Below, in pieces: positions 11,304-22,689 of a DNA stretch of 64,000 bases. Below the pieces are notes generated by a model. It did not search any database and was not told the DNA's origin. It was given only the letters and a program-made list of their open reading frames with translations. Numbering within the stretch: the first letter of the stretch is position 1; every line of letters begins with the position of its first letter. The stretch covers positions 49,664,909 to 49,728,908 of the forward strand of contig CM034547.1 of NCBI GenBank assembly GCA_020055645.1, written 5' to 3'. The DNA comes from Tomocerus qinae. Taxonomy: Eukaryota; Arthropoda; Collembola; Entomobryomorpha; Tomoceridae. Made by a program: the position numbers and the translations under genes.

Positions 11304-11396
11304 CTGCGATAGAAGCAGAAGAAGGAAATAGCGAAAACAATGAGTTGTTTGTGGCAAACTAATTGGGATTTTCTGTCTTCTCCTCCACGATGCCAA

Positions 11397-12600
11397 GATT
11401 ACTAAAGGAAAAACAAGGATCGTATTGTAGTTGTTTTGTCTTTCACTCTCTTCTCTACTGCAGTTGTCTGCTTGATCTAATCTAGTAACACTTTACAAAG
11501 TCAAAATCTACTACTCTACACACAGCACAAGTCAAATCAAGCTTACTCCACAAAACACACAAGGCATCTCTAATGTACATTATATATATGGAATAAACCT
11601 GAATAGACACTCAACAACTAAAACTAAATTTAGTTACGTCTAAGTGATCTACAGCCTAAGACAACCCTAACTTATTGTAGGAGCATTTCCATCACAAAGA
11701 AAACTACCTCCACAAAGCAAAAAGGACAGATTTCCATGCAACTAATAGAGTTCCTAGTGCCAGTAAATGGCTATATATGAACCAAACAAGGGATATCAAC
11801 TAAACCCCACTGTTCTTGGGAGATAGCGGATTTCAAAAGTGAAACTAGACCCAATAAAGGCTTCTATTCAACTGAACTTAATTCAAGACAAGTTTAAAAG
11901 TTTGCAAATGTCCTGGGAGTAGATCCTAAAAAGACTAAAGGAATACATAACTACCCTGACTCTAATTCAGCACGTATAGAGATAACGATAAAAGGACAGA
12001 ACAGATACGAATGAAACTACCTCAATACCTAATATTGGTGCCAGTGGAGAATAATGCATAATATCTTCCTATCCCGTACCCAATTCGAGTACTAATACTC
12101 TATTTTCTCCACACAACTTCCAAGACTTTTCACCAACCTAAGGGAATTTTGAATACATTCCTCTAAGTGCCCCGTTTAAAAGCTTACATACTTCTCTCAA
12201 CTCTCACAGATAAGACATAACAAGTCACATTTAATACTATCGGCTCCAACAAAGCTAACATCACAAATACAGTCAATAACTAGTCAAGTGCAGACTACTA
12301 AGGACAACCCACACTTAATTGCCGACTTTTAACCGCATTTCGGGTGACAGACTCATCCCTCTTTACACTATTTCCCTTTGATATATCAATTCGCCGATCC
12401 TCCTTCAACCAACATTTCAATTGACATCTAATAGAACTGAAAACCACTCCAATATTAACTTACGACTTGAGACACACTATCTCTAAAAGGACATAAAATA
12501 AGAATCTCTTCTGGAGTATTCTTTTTAAGTTTGCAATCTTCAACGTATTGATCTAGTACACTCGATTTTCTGATAAGCCGAGAAAGACAGTTATTTAAAA
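11397..12600. other. A/C-rich stretch without open frames
   Basis: The plus strand has A over T and C over G for more than 1 kb. In the two 60-base lines at 11701 and 12001, A is 24 in each against T 12 and 14. No open frame of note occurs on either strand. Such skew is often seen on the template strand of transcribed DNA, so this may be intron or 5-prime sequence of a minus-strand gene ending at 11049. The bias stops near 12.6 kb. Confidence 0.4.
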
Positions 12601-12948
12601 CATTTTCCCCCTTCAGATTTCTTACATAGATAAGGATTTGAAACTCTTTTTATGGTAAAATTCAATTGAGACACATTGAAAAGCGACAGTCGCAGTAAGT
12701 GTGAAGTGACATTTAGTACACCATTCATATTTGAAAATGGAAAATAAACGATTTCAAGTGTCAACGATTCATATTTAAGTTTTTTAATAGTGAATATCGA
12801 TTATAAGTGAAAGTTGTAATCATATTTGAAACTGCTTAATGAATAAATTAATGTGTAACTGTTGACAGTCTGCTAAATTCTGAAGAATGAAAACATCTGG
12901 TTCAGATTCTGATAATATAGCAATTTGTACTTACTGGAATTATACACG

Positions 12949-13069
12949 ATGATGAAAACCCCACGTGCATGCAACATGATTCTCAAGAGTCGAAGAAAAG
13001 CTATCATTTACTTGATCCATCTTCTTGGACTCTGTAGCGTTCTTCCATGGGCAGAAGGAGTCAAATTAA
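12949..13069 (+). CDS. Candidate first coding exon with signal peptide
   Basis: Tandem ATG codons open a 40-codon frame. It has a long basic N-region (KTPRACNMILKSRRK), a hydrophobic core (AIIYLIHLLGLCSVLPW) and a cleavage-like AEG, then VKL. The exon closes on AATTAA|GTAAGA, a strong donor, after one base of the next codon. These features together suit a secreted or membrane protein first exon. It lies 0.3 kb downstream of the skew switch at about 12.6 kb. The next exon needs to supply two bases first. One acceptor (CCATTCTCAG at about 13151) would give only a short tail before TGA. Confidence 0.35.
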
Positions 13070-13740
13070 GTAAGATCAATTTTCAAAATGCTTTTTTTCA
13101 AATAACGCTATTTAATAATTATTATTTTTCGAAATTAAGCCTCCATTCTCAGAAAACTATGTACATATCAAAAAGCTATTGAAATAAACGTAGGTGAGTT
13201 CTTTCTTCGGAATAATAATCATAATATGGTTTCACTGCCTTTCACCAGAATTGTACACTTTTATACACGAAGATGTGAAAATTTTATGGGGTTTAGCATT
13301 GGGACGGACATATTATAGCGTATATTACGTTTGCAAATTTCATCATAATGCATATTGTATTAGTTTATGTGCATTAATTCGGTGCAACATTGTAATTTAG
13401 GTGCTACTGTAGTATGTTGTCAACAAAATTTCTATTAAAAATGATAAAATAATTACATGGTTGGTGATGCTGTGTGTTTAGTATAAAAGTGGGACATTTT
13501 TATGGAGTAGTGATCCCCCTGGATGGAGGGAATTGCTGAATCGTGTGATAATGTTATGTATTTAGTATTTTATTTAGTAGCACAGTAACTTAAAAAATGA
13601 TCTTGTTTGTAGAAATATGATAAAGTGAGATTTCGCAAACCAAATACCAAACGGTTTATGGGCTAAGGCGAAACTGGTTGGTTGTGCTAAGGCAGGGAAA
13701 GGGTAGGATGTAATATATGGAGTGAGTGGAGGCTACACAG

Positions 13741-13947
13741 GGGAATTTTCCATGTTATGTATATTCAAATGGGAAAGAAAAGGAATAATAAAAAGTTTGA
13801 GAGATCTAGTGCAAGCTGTTTGCTGGAAATGGAAGTAATAGTAAAAGTACATTTAGTAATACTAGTGAAAAGCAACCGATGCGATGAGAATGAGAATGAA
13901 AATTGTGATTTCCTCTGCCTTTGTTTTAAGTTTGCTATGCTAATGTT
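13741..13947 (+). CDS. Candidate internal exon, 69 codons
   Basis: After GGCTACACAG the frame (one base, then codons) reads GIFHVMYIQMGKKRNNKKFE, an acidic Asn/Glu run (DENENEN) and a Cys/Phe-rich end. It closes exactly on ATGTT|GTAAGT. The stop that ends the open frame lies inside the donor, as expected for a real exon. It ends after two codon bases, which matches the phase needed at 16654. An ATG at 13757 could also serve as a start. Confidence 0.25.
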
Positions 13948-14218
13948 GTAAGTTATAAGGTTGGCATTCAAACCAGAAGAGGCAGACTGGTATAGTTATT
14001 ATTACTATGATTATCCATGCACGTACTTGCGTAGTACTCTGTGTTACATGTAGTTCTTTTTGGAACGTGCTATGCTCCGTGGCTGGGTTCGGAAAATGAA
14101 GACGGTGAAGTGAGCTAAGGGAAAGTAAAGTAAAAGACTGGCTAAAGAAGGACTTGGATGTAAGTTGACTCTGTTTGACTCGGCTTTACTCAAAGCTGCT
14201 TTGTCGTATTAAAAATTA

Positions 14219-14488
14219 ATGGTGATGCAAAATGTGCGGATCCGGATGGCTGAAGCTCGAGCTCAGCTGGTAGAAACTTTTCCTATCAAATTCTCCAGTA
14301 GGAAAGGGAAAGCAACTTGGGTTTTGGTTTTAAACGTGCTTGTATGTATTGTACAGATAGTAGAGAGAATTCAGATAGAGACCGTACTAAGTATCTACAT
14401 GCACAACACTGCAATACAGTATTTTCTGTTCCTCCTCCCGCTTTCTCCTCCTGAACGTTGCGACTTATTAGTACTTTCATTCTGTTGA
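14219..14488 (+). CDS. ATG-led 89-aa ORF with one membrane segment
   Basis: ATG-initiated, reading MVMQNVRIRMAEARAQLVET. Then comes a hydrophobic segment at about residues 34-48 (WVLVLNVLVCIVQIV), then a less ordered Leu/Pro-rich end. In-frame TAA lies just before the ATG. It sits between the two exons at 13741 and 16654 on the same strand but need not belong to that transcript. The minus strand is open over part of the region, as a shadow. Confidence 0.22.
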   Translation: MVMQNVRIRMAEARAQLVETFPIKFSSRKGKATWVLVLNVLVCIVQIVERIQIETVLSIYMHNTAIQYFLFLLPLSPPERCDLLVLSFC

Positions 14489-16629
14489 CTGAGTAATAAC
14501 TAAGTGCTTTATATACGGACTAGGTATATTATTAGAAGACCCAACTAGCACAACCTATTGCTATACATGTACTTTTTATTACATTCAGATGCACTGCGAA
14601 AGAAAGACAAAGCCATGGCCGTGAATATCATTATAGTAGTCCTAGTCAGCCTTTACTTTGTTTTGACTTTGCAATCTGTGGGCTTTACATGACTGGCCTT
14701 AGTGAAATTACTTACGATTAGGAGAAATAGCCAGAATATGTTCCACATCTTCCAGTTGCTCGATTGTTTGTTTTTCCTAACTGCAATGAAAGCATATGGT
14801 GATTCCTAAGGTATGTCTCTCTGGGAGCAGGCAACCAACCACACATTTAAATTCTGATAGCCTTTCCAATTTCAATTGAAGAAAACTTCAAATGTCTAAC
14901 AACACCCATTGCTTCGTGCAGTGCTCACGACCATTGCCACAATGCACCATCTCTGCTCAAGAACATGAAGGCCAGTAATGCCCAAACTTACTTTCCTTCT
15001 CCCTTTCTAATGTCACACTAAGAACCACTTTCTTTTCTTATTAGTTTTCTTCCACAAAAACTTGCTCCAAGTTCATTTTCTAATGTACAAACTAATTTCG
15101 TGACACTTGGTTCCTTTGCTCAACAGGAAGTCTAGTTATTAGGGAATTACGATAAAACTCTGACCTAACTAACTTCTTCCTACCTACATTACGTTAAGCC
15201 AACACTATCTTTTAATCATGATGATATAAATTTTCTGTTACAATTATTATACTTCAACTGTGTCTCTGTTATACCTATTCCTTCTACAAGTTCATTTTTT
15301 AAGTATAACAATAAATAGCACAACTGACATTCAACAAAATAACCATTCACAAATAGTATTTAAATTGGAAGTAATTGTCGAATCGATTTGGCCAAATATT
15401 TTCTTAAACGCAGTGTTACCCTACTCTATTGCTCCATTATGAACATGATTTTTTCACTCCTTCGAGATTCGTAAGTGATGCTGTGAGAAACTTTCAGCCG
15501 CATATAGTATCTATTTATAGTCTTAAGTACTACGAGATTTTTTGTGCTTGTGTTCTCTCAATATGGCAATATACTACCCTTATAGGAACAATATGAAAAC
15601 ATCGAGTCTCATGTAAAGGAAGTCTTGTTTTTTTAGCATCAGCAAGGTTATAATATTAAATTCACAGAGAAACTAGCCATACTGCTCATAAGGATGAATC
15701 TGGACTGGTCGAAATGATCTTGGTAGATGTGTACTAACAACGACTAAAACAATTCCATATTTTTTGCTCTTGGTTTTTACGGTTACGTATCACTAAACAT
15801 TTCTTGTAGAATTGTACCGAACATGCCCGGTATTTTCATATTCCTAGGTATATGAATATAGAGAAGGTAGTATATGAAATAGCTTGGATGTGCATAATGG
15901 AGAGATAAACTCTTGGAAGTGGAAGTCCATTAAATTTTTGTGGTGCCCTAAAATAGAAAAATCTGAAATATGTAGGTTGCGTATACATACTAATAGTATT
16001 TCTTTTATATTTTTGTAAAGATCTGGTTATGAAAGGAGAATGATCATTCATTTGAGAAATCTTTTAAAGAACCTAAGTAAGTAAAAAGTGATTATTCCCT
16101 CTCTCTGCTCTAACATCAAATATCATTCGTTATACTTAAAATTTTCGTATTTGGGTCTGCACACTCAGAAAAAGTTGTTTAAGCTGATTTGTGTGAGTTG
16201 ATCTCTTGCTTGGTTTTAGGCTAGCTATAGCAGGGGAAATTTTTTAAAGAGGGAAAATTGAAGCTCTGTGGGAGACATTTTAATTCGGAAATTGTGGCAG
16301 CATTTCCTGTCCTTAGTGTGTATATGCATACATAATGTATAAAAATCTTATGAATTCATGTTGTAAGACTATTTAAATGAAAGTTGTTATTTAGCATTAT
16401 GGTATTATGATATAAATTTTGAATGTTCATTCATAGTCCGTATATCTATATGAACATATAGATTCAATATAATGCGTATACAAGACCAGGTTTTTGGTTA
16501 GCTTATTGTTACCTCTTAGTATAGAGAAAAGGACGATATTCTCATTCACAAAATGTATACGTAATATAATAACAGTAATAGAGTTCAGTGCAGTGTACTT
16601 TGGAAGATATACCAGTTACTTTTACTAAA
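14489..16629. other. Intron-like or intergenic stretch
   Basis: No splice-bounded frame is convincing. A TTG-led plus-strand frame at 15260-15442 and a minus-strand frame at 15836-16051 are unsupported. 14800-15200 is C-rich on the plus strand and 16160-16340 is G/T-rich, so the strand bias alternates within this stretch. If the exons at 13741 and 16654 belong together, this is mainly intron. Confidence 0.4.
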
Positions 16630-16653
16630 GTCTCTCTCTCTCCTCCTCTCTAG
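16630..16653 (+). promoter_or_regulatory. Strong polypyrimidine tract and 3-prime splice site
   Basis: GTCTCTCTCTCTCCTCCTCTCTAG is a near-pure CT run of 21 bases ending in TAG, an almost ideal acceptor. It precedes a frame of 65 codons. It could also be a plain CT microsatellite. Confidence 0.5.
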
Positions 16654-16852
16654 CTCCGGTTCTTACTATGCTCAAATGCAAAGCGAACGTGACATTTCAA
16701 AAACTAATGCCTTTTCACGTTTTCGTCGTTGTAAATTTTTTATGAGGGGAAAGAGAAGTAACAGATTATCGTTGACATTCCCTATTCCTGACATTTTCTG
16801 CTTCAAAGAATATCCTTTGCAAAGCTTTGCTTCTAATATTACGTCAACGTAG
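16654..16852 (+). CDS. Candidate terminal exon, 65 codons
   Basis: After one base that completes a codon, the frame reads SGSYYAQMQSERDISKTNAF, then a basic stretch (SRFRRCKFFMRGKRSNR) and LSLTFPIPDIF, and ends at TAG (16850-16852). The reading phase fits the donor at 13947 (two bases left over). An AATAAA at about 17246 is the nearest plausible polyadenylation signal that I noticed. No domain is recognised. Confidence 0.3.
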
Positions 16853-19067
16853 TAGTGCTGAGGCAGTGTAAGTTAGTAAGGCATCTCTAGAAATACCAAT
16901 GCAAAATGCAATGTACTTATTTATCAGTATTATACTCAAAGTGCTATGTATGGGCTAATGTTTAACTACACTAAACTATATTCTAAACTGTTCTAAAACC
17001 AACTCTAAATTATATCTTCTACCACTAGCCTACCTAATTCGTATCAAAAGCTCCGACCTTACGACTCTCTTCGGCCTACTCCTTCATATTAATGTTTTCC
17101 AAAATCCTTATTACTAAATATTGCTGCAACAACAACAATAATGCGGACATGTAAAGTTATAATAGTGACTCTCGTCTTTCTTCACTTTTCTCCCAACAAA
17201 TCATAGCGCAATTTAACGACCTGATACTCTAAATATATGTACAATAAAGAAGCTTATTGTCCTTTACATTCTTTACTCAGATAATATTTAGGCACTATAT
17301 TGCGTTACATCCATGCTTCGGTGAACATTTTTCTTTGGTCTTTCATTTATTGCACACAATACGCACATTCTAAACTTTCCACTACCTTAACATGCAATTT
17401 ACAAAACCCATTCAAAGTAGTACAGTAATTATAATCTTTTGTTGGTATGTTCACTTTTTGAGTTATAGGGCATACACATGATATAAAGCGCATACCTATT
17501 GAATTTACAAACTTCCTAAGACATTTTATAACTAATTTATTCTGTATTCTATCAGAAACTATAACAAAATACATAATAGATATACGTATAGATATTGAAA
17601 GTATTAATTACTATAAAAAGCATGTCTTTTGAATTGTAAACTTACCATTACATGCCACGACTAATTTAATCTGTACTAGTCACTATTTTATAAATCAACC
17701 ATATCGATTTTCATTTACAATGTGAAAGCTTAAAAAACTCAGAATTTGACCTATTTACATGATTCAATTTTAGAATAGTGCAGAGGCATAATATTAAAAT
17801 ATAAGTATTAAATGGGGTCTAAATCCTAATCGTCTTGATACCATATTCTGAATGTAGTATAATGTATATGTCGGAAGATTAAGTGCAACTATCTATAATT
17901 TATCTAGAGTTCGTGCATACATTGTCTGTTCTCCTTGCCCTCTTTATATCTGTTGTAGCAAGTATATTGTAATTTTTATTGTGTACCTATGTAGAGATAC
18001 GTATAGATCATCTTCGTAACTACGTGCTGTGAAAGATATTCATTTCTAGATGTGTAGTTTGATATTAGAATAAAATTGTGCACATAAACCATTTCTCTGC
18101 TCAGAAGGAAGTTGCATAAGATTACACAAAAACGAATATAAATAACTTCTAGGCAAATTGCATGATAGACTCCAGTACGATGTTTTTTCATTGGTTACCT
18201 ATACCCGTTGCTGTTACTAGATATATACGATGATGGTTGGACAGGGTAAGGAAGAGTAGCATAGTAGTGAATACAGATGACTGCAATGACAGTACAATAT
18301 GATGCGCACATGTGCCTCTTCTTCATACATGCAAATTTAAGAAAAAATGGCAAAAAACTCCAGGAAGTTCCATTTGTACTAGCCTGAAAGACATAAGAAA
18401 GACCTATCTATTGTAGTAACTCGTGCCTGATGCATACAATACATAGGATATATATTAATAATATTTCCTTACGCCAAAAAATGAAAGAAGGAAGGAAGCA
18501 GCATGCAGGTAGGTACTCCTGAACTTTCTCAGTTGGGGGTACATGTAACGAAAAAGTAGCGCTGTACATATTTTTAGTTTGCCTTTTGGTTTGATTTCCT
18601 TTATATTAGTGTTTGTAGCCGTGTTCTTGTCAGGTCAGATGTAATGCGGTAGTGTGATATGCTCGTTAAGGTGCAGAACAGTATCGATAGTGAAAAGTAA
18701 GCTACAATTTTGCTTCGTAGGACGAGAATTTGTAAAGGGGAGTCTCGCTTATAGTGAATTATTGAATTTTCTCGATTTACGGCACTTTTTTCTACTTCTG
18801 GTAATGCGTGAAGATCGAACCAGGTTATGTTCCAAGTGATTTATCCCTCTTTCTCTTTACTTTACTTCCAGTCCCAGAAGTCTAATTTTTGTTTCAAACT
18901 TTGAATACATCCATACATTTTATACATGCAGTCACTTCATGTAGAGTGTACTCAAAAGACAAAGTGAGTTAGCAGTAGCAAGGTACATCTACTCTGGACT
19001 ATGGACATTTATTATTATTTTCAGAGTATATTCTATACTTCAAATGTCAGTATAAAGTACATATATA
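16853..19067. other. Non-coding stretch, no gene supported
   Basis: C/T-rich at 16960-17340, then AT-rich. The short frames at 17347-17574 (minus), 17976-18191 (minus) and 18654-18839 (plus) have no splice or composition support. Poly-pyrimidine and AATAAA-like strings are present, but no exon could be tied to them. Confidence 0.45.
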
Positions 19068-19475
19068 TTATACACTGCAACTTTTGTTTCTTACAATCTT
19101 TCCAATTGAGTTAATGTCCTTGCCATCCTGGCTACGATATAAATAGTCCCTGCATATATCGATATACATTGGTGTGAATAAGACTATGTAGTTGCATTTT
19201 TTTGAGGATTTGTGAATGCAACTCTGCAGATATTTCTGTATCTTTCCAATACATTCAGTTAGGCAACTACTCTTTCCTTGAACACTTTTTTCGAAGTTCA
19301 AAAGTACCTCGAACTTATTGTAAAGAAAGTAAGGATGGTGGGCGACTGTATTGTATATGTAGGTGCACTGAGCTAGCCTCTGAATAGTTTCAAATTTTAT
19401 GTGTAGGTTTGCATGAAGCTTTGCAAATTCACTCAAGTCTGGCTCTTTTCCCCAATGCGTCCCATCAAAATGTCA
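19068..19475 (-). CDS. Long open frame, second half of a frame pair
   Basis: Open from about 19475 to 19068, with coding-like residues (DLSEFAKLHANLHIKFETIQ, later SQDGKDINSIGKI) and seven Cys. Near the end an ATT|GTAAGA donor (about 19087) could close an exon shortly before the stop. It follows the frame at 19433-19693 on the same strand with a phase change inside a 40-base overlap. A single indel, or a missed intron, would make one continuous frame of about 200 codons. Function unknown. Confidence 0.25.
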
Positions 19476-19693
19476 AGTGTGTTCTCGTCCCGGTACAAAT
19501 TATCATTCAAACTTTCTATGCTAGCAGCACCGCATAAATTGCTGTGTGAGTAATGAGCAGTGGATCTACATAAACGTAGGCAACTACCATTGCAATTACT
19601 TACTATCTCTCCTGCAAGAAGGAAGGCATTTAAAAAGTCAATAATGTTAATATCTCGTAATATTGTTTCATTCCAATATACGCTTCTAGCCAT
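19433..19693 (-). CDS. Open frame, first half of a frame pair
   Basis: An 86-codon frame beginning MARSVYWNETILRDINIIDF from an ATG, with NCNGSCLRLC in the middle and ending GRIGEKSQT. It is richer in Gly, Ala, Arg and Asp than the shadow frames nearby. The stop at 19433 coincides with the start of the downstream frame, so the two may be a frameshifted gene (pseudogene or assembly indel) or two exons. No homologue is recognised. Confidence 0.25.
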   Translation of the reverse strand: MARSVYWNETILRDINIIDFLNAFLLAGEIVSNCNGSCLRLCRSTAHYSHSNLCGAASIESLNDNLYRDENTLDILMGRIGEKSQT

Positions 19694-21326
19694 ATACTCC
19701 CTTTATAGCTAATCTATCATGTACTAAAACTGCTTTTAGTGCTGCAGATACAATTTGATATGATATGAGCATTGTCATATTAATATCCTTCCTGTCATGT
19801 CATCTCCATTTTAGTATCTCATATTCATGGCATTTTAATTTAATGCAATTAGCCTAGTTTTACTTCTATATATATAAATACACAGGACCGTCCAAGATAT
19901 CATTGCAAATACAAATGGTACGTTTTCTAATGTGACTTGTACCATTTCCATTTCCCTGATTCATTTCTTATTCGACCTGTAACTGTAAGCCCTACAAATT
20001 AAAACCGCTAAGTCTGTCTTTAACTTGTTTTCATTTCTTGATTAAAGATAATGTGTTTAACATTTCAATGATTTCATTTTTTGACAATGTCGGAGAAAGT
20101 GGATTTCTCTATCTGTTTACCCCTTTGAGAATATCCATCGTTTCATCGATTAATTCATCATAGTTTTCTGGTGGTACCGGAGTTTGGCTAGTAACATACA
20201 CATAGAGAAGTAGATCCAACTTTTGCACTTAATTTTAAACAAAGGTAATTTTATGATCTTTCTGTCTGTTACCAACATTCGTCATATTTGTTCGAGTTTT
20301 GGAAGTAATTTCTTTCTTTTACGGTGAGTACTTATTGCCTGAGTCCCCACCGAGAGATTCTATTGGCAGCCTTGTTTTCCTACCTTTAGTAGAGAATAAG
20401 ACTCTAAGTATTTGAAGATTTTAGTGTTGTCCCGAATGTCTGTGAGTCCTGATCTACTTTCTGCGAAAACTCAATTACGAGAGTGAATAAAGGGGTCAGA
20501 TCACTCATCCAAATATTGAGTCAACATGCAGCTTGTATGTTCGTCTAGCGATTGAAGTACCCAGTGCCACTAAACGACAGACTTTCCCAGAGATTATCAA
20601 CTATAGCATAAGGGTGGTATTTCTTTGAGTATATATAAGGACGAGTGCACACAGCATCAAGTGAAGATAGTACAATCGACTTACCATGGTTGATTCGATT
20701 GGTTGGCAGGTAGGCACTGTTCTGAAAGCGTAGAGTGGGAATTGGGTAGAAATATGTTGGTGTGTCTAAAAAGGTGCTCTATGGTTTGTCTTGACTAAAA
20801 TCCTGTCTCCTTGCCTTAGCATGATTTTACTCTTTAGTACTTTGCAGAGAAATTATTTCTTTCGTTTCTTTCACCATTGACTTTTCCTCACTTCTCTTTC
20901 CTCTCCTCTCAATTTCTCTACTTCATGTCATTCAATTCACTTAAGTTCTCTCTGAACTAATACCAACAATCCATTCTGCAATTCTTTGGCAGTGGTCTTG
21001 TAGGTATTTTACCTTCCACTGTACTCTTCTTGAGTCTTATAATATAAAGTACTTTCTGGATTCCGGATTACAACCTCTTTCATCATCGTTCACTATTCAC
21101 TCTCGTTGATAACTTTTCCCTAGGTGACCTTTCTCAATTTAATCGACTTTGCCAACAAAGTACAGATAGATAATAAGTAAGTCGATTCAGATACGAGGTC
21201 GAAACTCACTTCCCATTGGTCTGCTACCTCTAAGTTGAATGGCAAGACCAAAGTTTTTGACAGAGGTGATGGCAGCAACTGCTAAAAGAATTGAAAAGTG
21301 GCATGACATATCTTTAATCGTAAAAT

Positions 21327-21512
21327 ATGATTAAAAGGATGGGCAACTTTCAGCATCAATTGCTTAAAGATTCAATCCTAGATATTTTATCAGCAAAGGG
21401 CTCTTACACTCAGCTCACATCTCTTTGTATTCGAAAACATTCTTCATCTGTCTTTTTCTCACTTATTAACTACGGATATCTAGGCCATCATCCAAGTAGA
21501 TATCTAGTATAG
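21327..21512 (+). CDS. ATG-led 61-aa ORF, unknown
   Basis: A true ATG follows in-frame TAA. The product begins MIKRMGNFQHQLLKDSILDI and continues with LSAKGSYTQLTS and a His/Ser-rich centre. It has no membrane segment. It is not bounded by splice sites, so a short single-exon ORF and chance are both possible. A minus-strand exon candidate starts 110 bases downstream. Confidence 0.15.
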   Translation: MIKRMGNFQHQLLKDSILDILSAKGSYTQLTSLCIRKHSSSVFFSLINYGYLGHHPSRYLV

Positions 21513-21622
21513 AAGACTAGTGTGTCAAACATTCCGCCTATGATATTGTACAGTCGAAACTAGGAAGGAATATGATTCCTTTTCAGAGACATTGAATCCC
21601 TTCTTACCATTTACATACTTAC

Positions 21623-21801
21623 ATGAACTGTGAAACACAATATTCTTGTCCTTTCCACTGACGTGTGACTACCTACTATGTAATAATGCATAAAAAGCTC
21701 ATTTTCCGCGTTCTTACTAAAATCCTTAATTTCTTTTGCAAGAATTCGTTTAAACTGTATAAGGGTTACAGAATTCTCCAGACTGCTGGTGTCGCCTTTC
21801 T
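21623..21801 (-). CDS. Candidate internal exon with two strong splice sites
   Basis: The minus strand shows TTTCACTCTTGATTCTTTC followed by TTGCACAG, an excellent acceptor. After two bases it reads KGDTSSLENSVTLIQFKRIL, then AKEIKDFSKNAENELF, and ends ILCFTVH exactly at a perfect CAT|GTAAGT donor. The exon is 179 bases and ends on a whole codon. Of the minus-strand candidates between 19 and 27 kb this has the best boundaries. Its neighbours could not be fixed, and the family is unknown. Confidence 0.35.
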
Positions 21802-22024
21802 CTGTGCAAGAAAGAATCAAGAGTGAAATATTTTAGTGAAAGGTGAGGCATGTTCAACTTTAAAATAATCCCATTCTCAGAACTTACTCTGTAGTTGTCT
21901 ATATTTCAGGTACAAGGCTGACTAGACTAACTGTGACCAGTTACTACTATTGGAAAATGGGGCACAAAGTACAATCTACAAACATGAAATGTCATTTGAA
22001 ACTAACCATAGATAGGATTTCTGT

Positions 22025-22315
22025 TTGCAACATACAATAGCAGTGATTGTACATATAAATAGAATCATTAAAGAAATCAACTTAAATGGGTCAAATGTGA
22101 AATTGAAATTGAGTCAACATAACTGTCAGTTAAATACATTTACAGTTTATTTTGTATTATATTTAGAAATGTTAAAGCAGGTCCACACTCGCAGAACTGT
22201 CGTTTTAATCCATGTCCATGGAATGAGGTTTCAACGGCTGTATGCTGCCATATTTCGACATAGTATCTTTACAATATGCCATGTAAACGTATTTGTAGAA
22301 GATGACTTATCTTGA
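22025..22315 (+). CDS. Long open frame, first of an adjoining pair
   Basis: A 96-codon frame (open from 22016) beginning LQHTIAVIVHINRIIKEINL, then NGSNVKLKLSQHNCQ, VHTRRTVVLIHVHG and ending NVFVEDDLS. It has no ATG near the start. The weak acceptor AACCATAGATAG lies just upstream. It abuts a second 83-codon frame in another phase, with an overlap of about 10 bases. Balanced residue use over 290 bases is suggestive, but no family is recognised. Confidence 0.25.
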   Translation: MQHTIAVIVHINRIIKEINLNGSNVKLKLSQHNCQLNTFTVYFVLYLEMLKQVHTRRTVVLIHVHGMRFQRLYAAIFRHSIFTICHVNVFVEDDLS

Positions 22316-22563
22316 ATAATGTCTTTGTGATGTATTACAATCAAATGAAATTGAATATAGATAGGAATTTGCTGAATAAAATATATTTATCGTTCACGAA
22401 ATTGTACAGTATAGCATGTATAGGAGGGATAAATTCTGTGAGTGCTCCGGGAAAGCTGTTAGAGAGAACTGGTAATGCATCTTTCCCCCAAGCAGGTACA
22501 TTGAAAAATATTTTTTCTCACTTAGCTAATACTCGGGAGAGAGGGATATTCATTTATAGATAG
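22312..22563 (+). CDS. Long open frame, second of an adjoining pair
   Basis: An 83-codon frame that takes over where the previous one stops. It includes IYLSFTKLYSIACIGGINSV, then SAPGKLLERTGNASFPQAG and TLKNIFSHLANTRERG before TAG. It reads more like protein than most frames in the window. Together with 22025-22315 it gives about 540 bases of almost continuous open sequence broken by one phase change, as in a frameshifted gene or an exon pair. No known domain. Confidence 0.28.
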   Translation: MNNVFVMYYNQMKLNIDRNLLNKIYLSFTKLYSIACIGGINSVSAPGKLLERTGNASFPQAGTLKNIFSHLANTRERGIFIYR

Positions 22564-22689
22564 AAGATGCATTTGTTGAAGGAAGGATTCTTTGTAAGGA
22601 TAAGAGCTATAATTTATATGAGAGAAAAGAAGGCATTGTGAATCTTAATCTTGACTGGGATTTACAGTTAGTTCACTTTGGTCTTGGCG

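Noticed and set aside
18815-18826. GATCGAACC (minus-strand B-box lookalike)
   Set aside because: No T-stem pairing and no upstream tRNA body.
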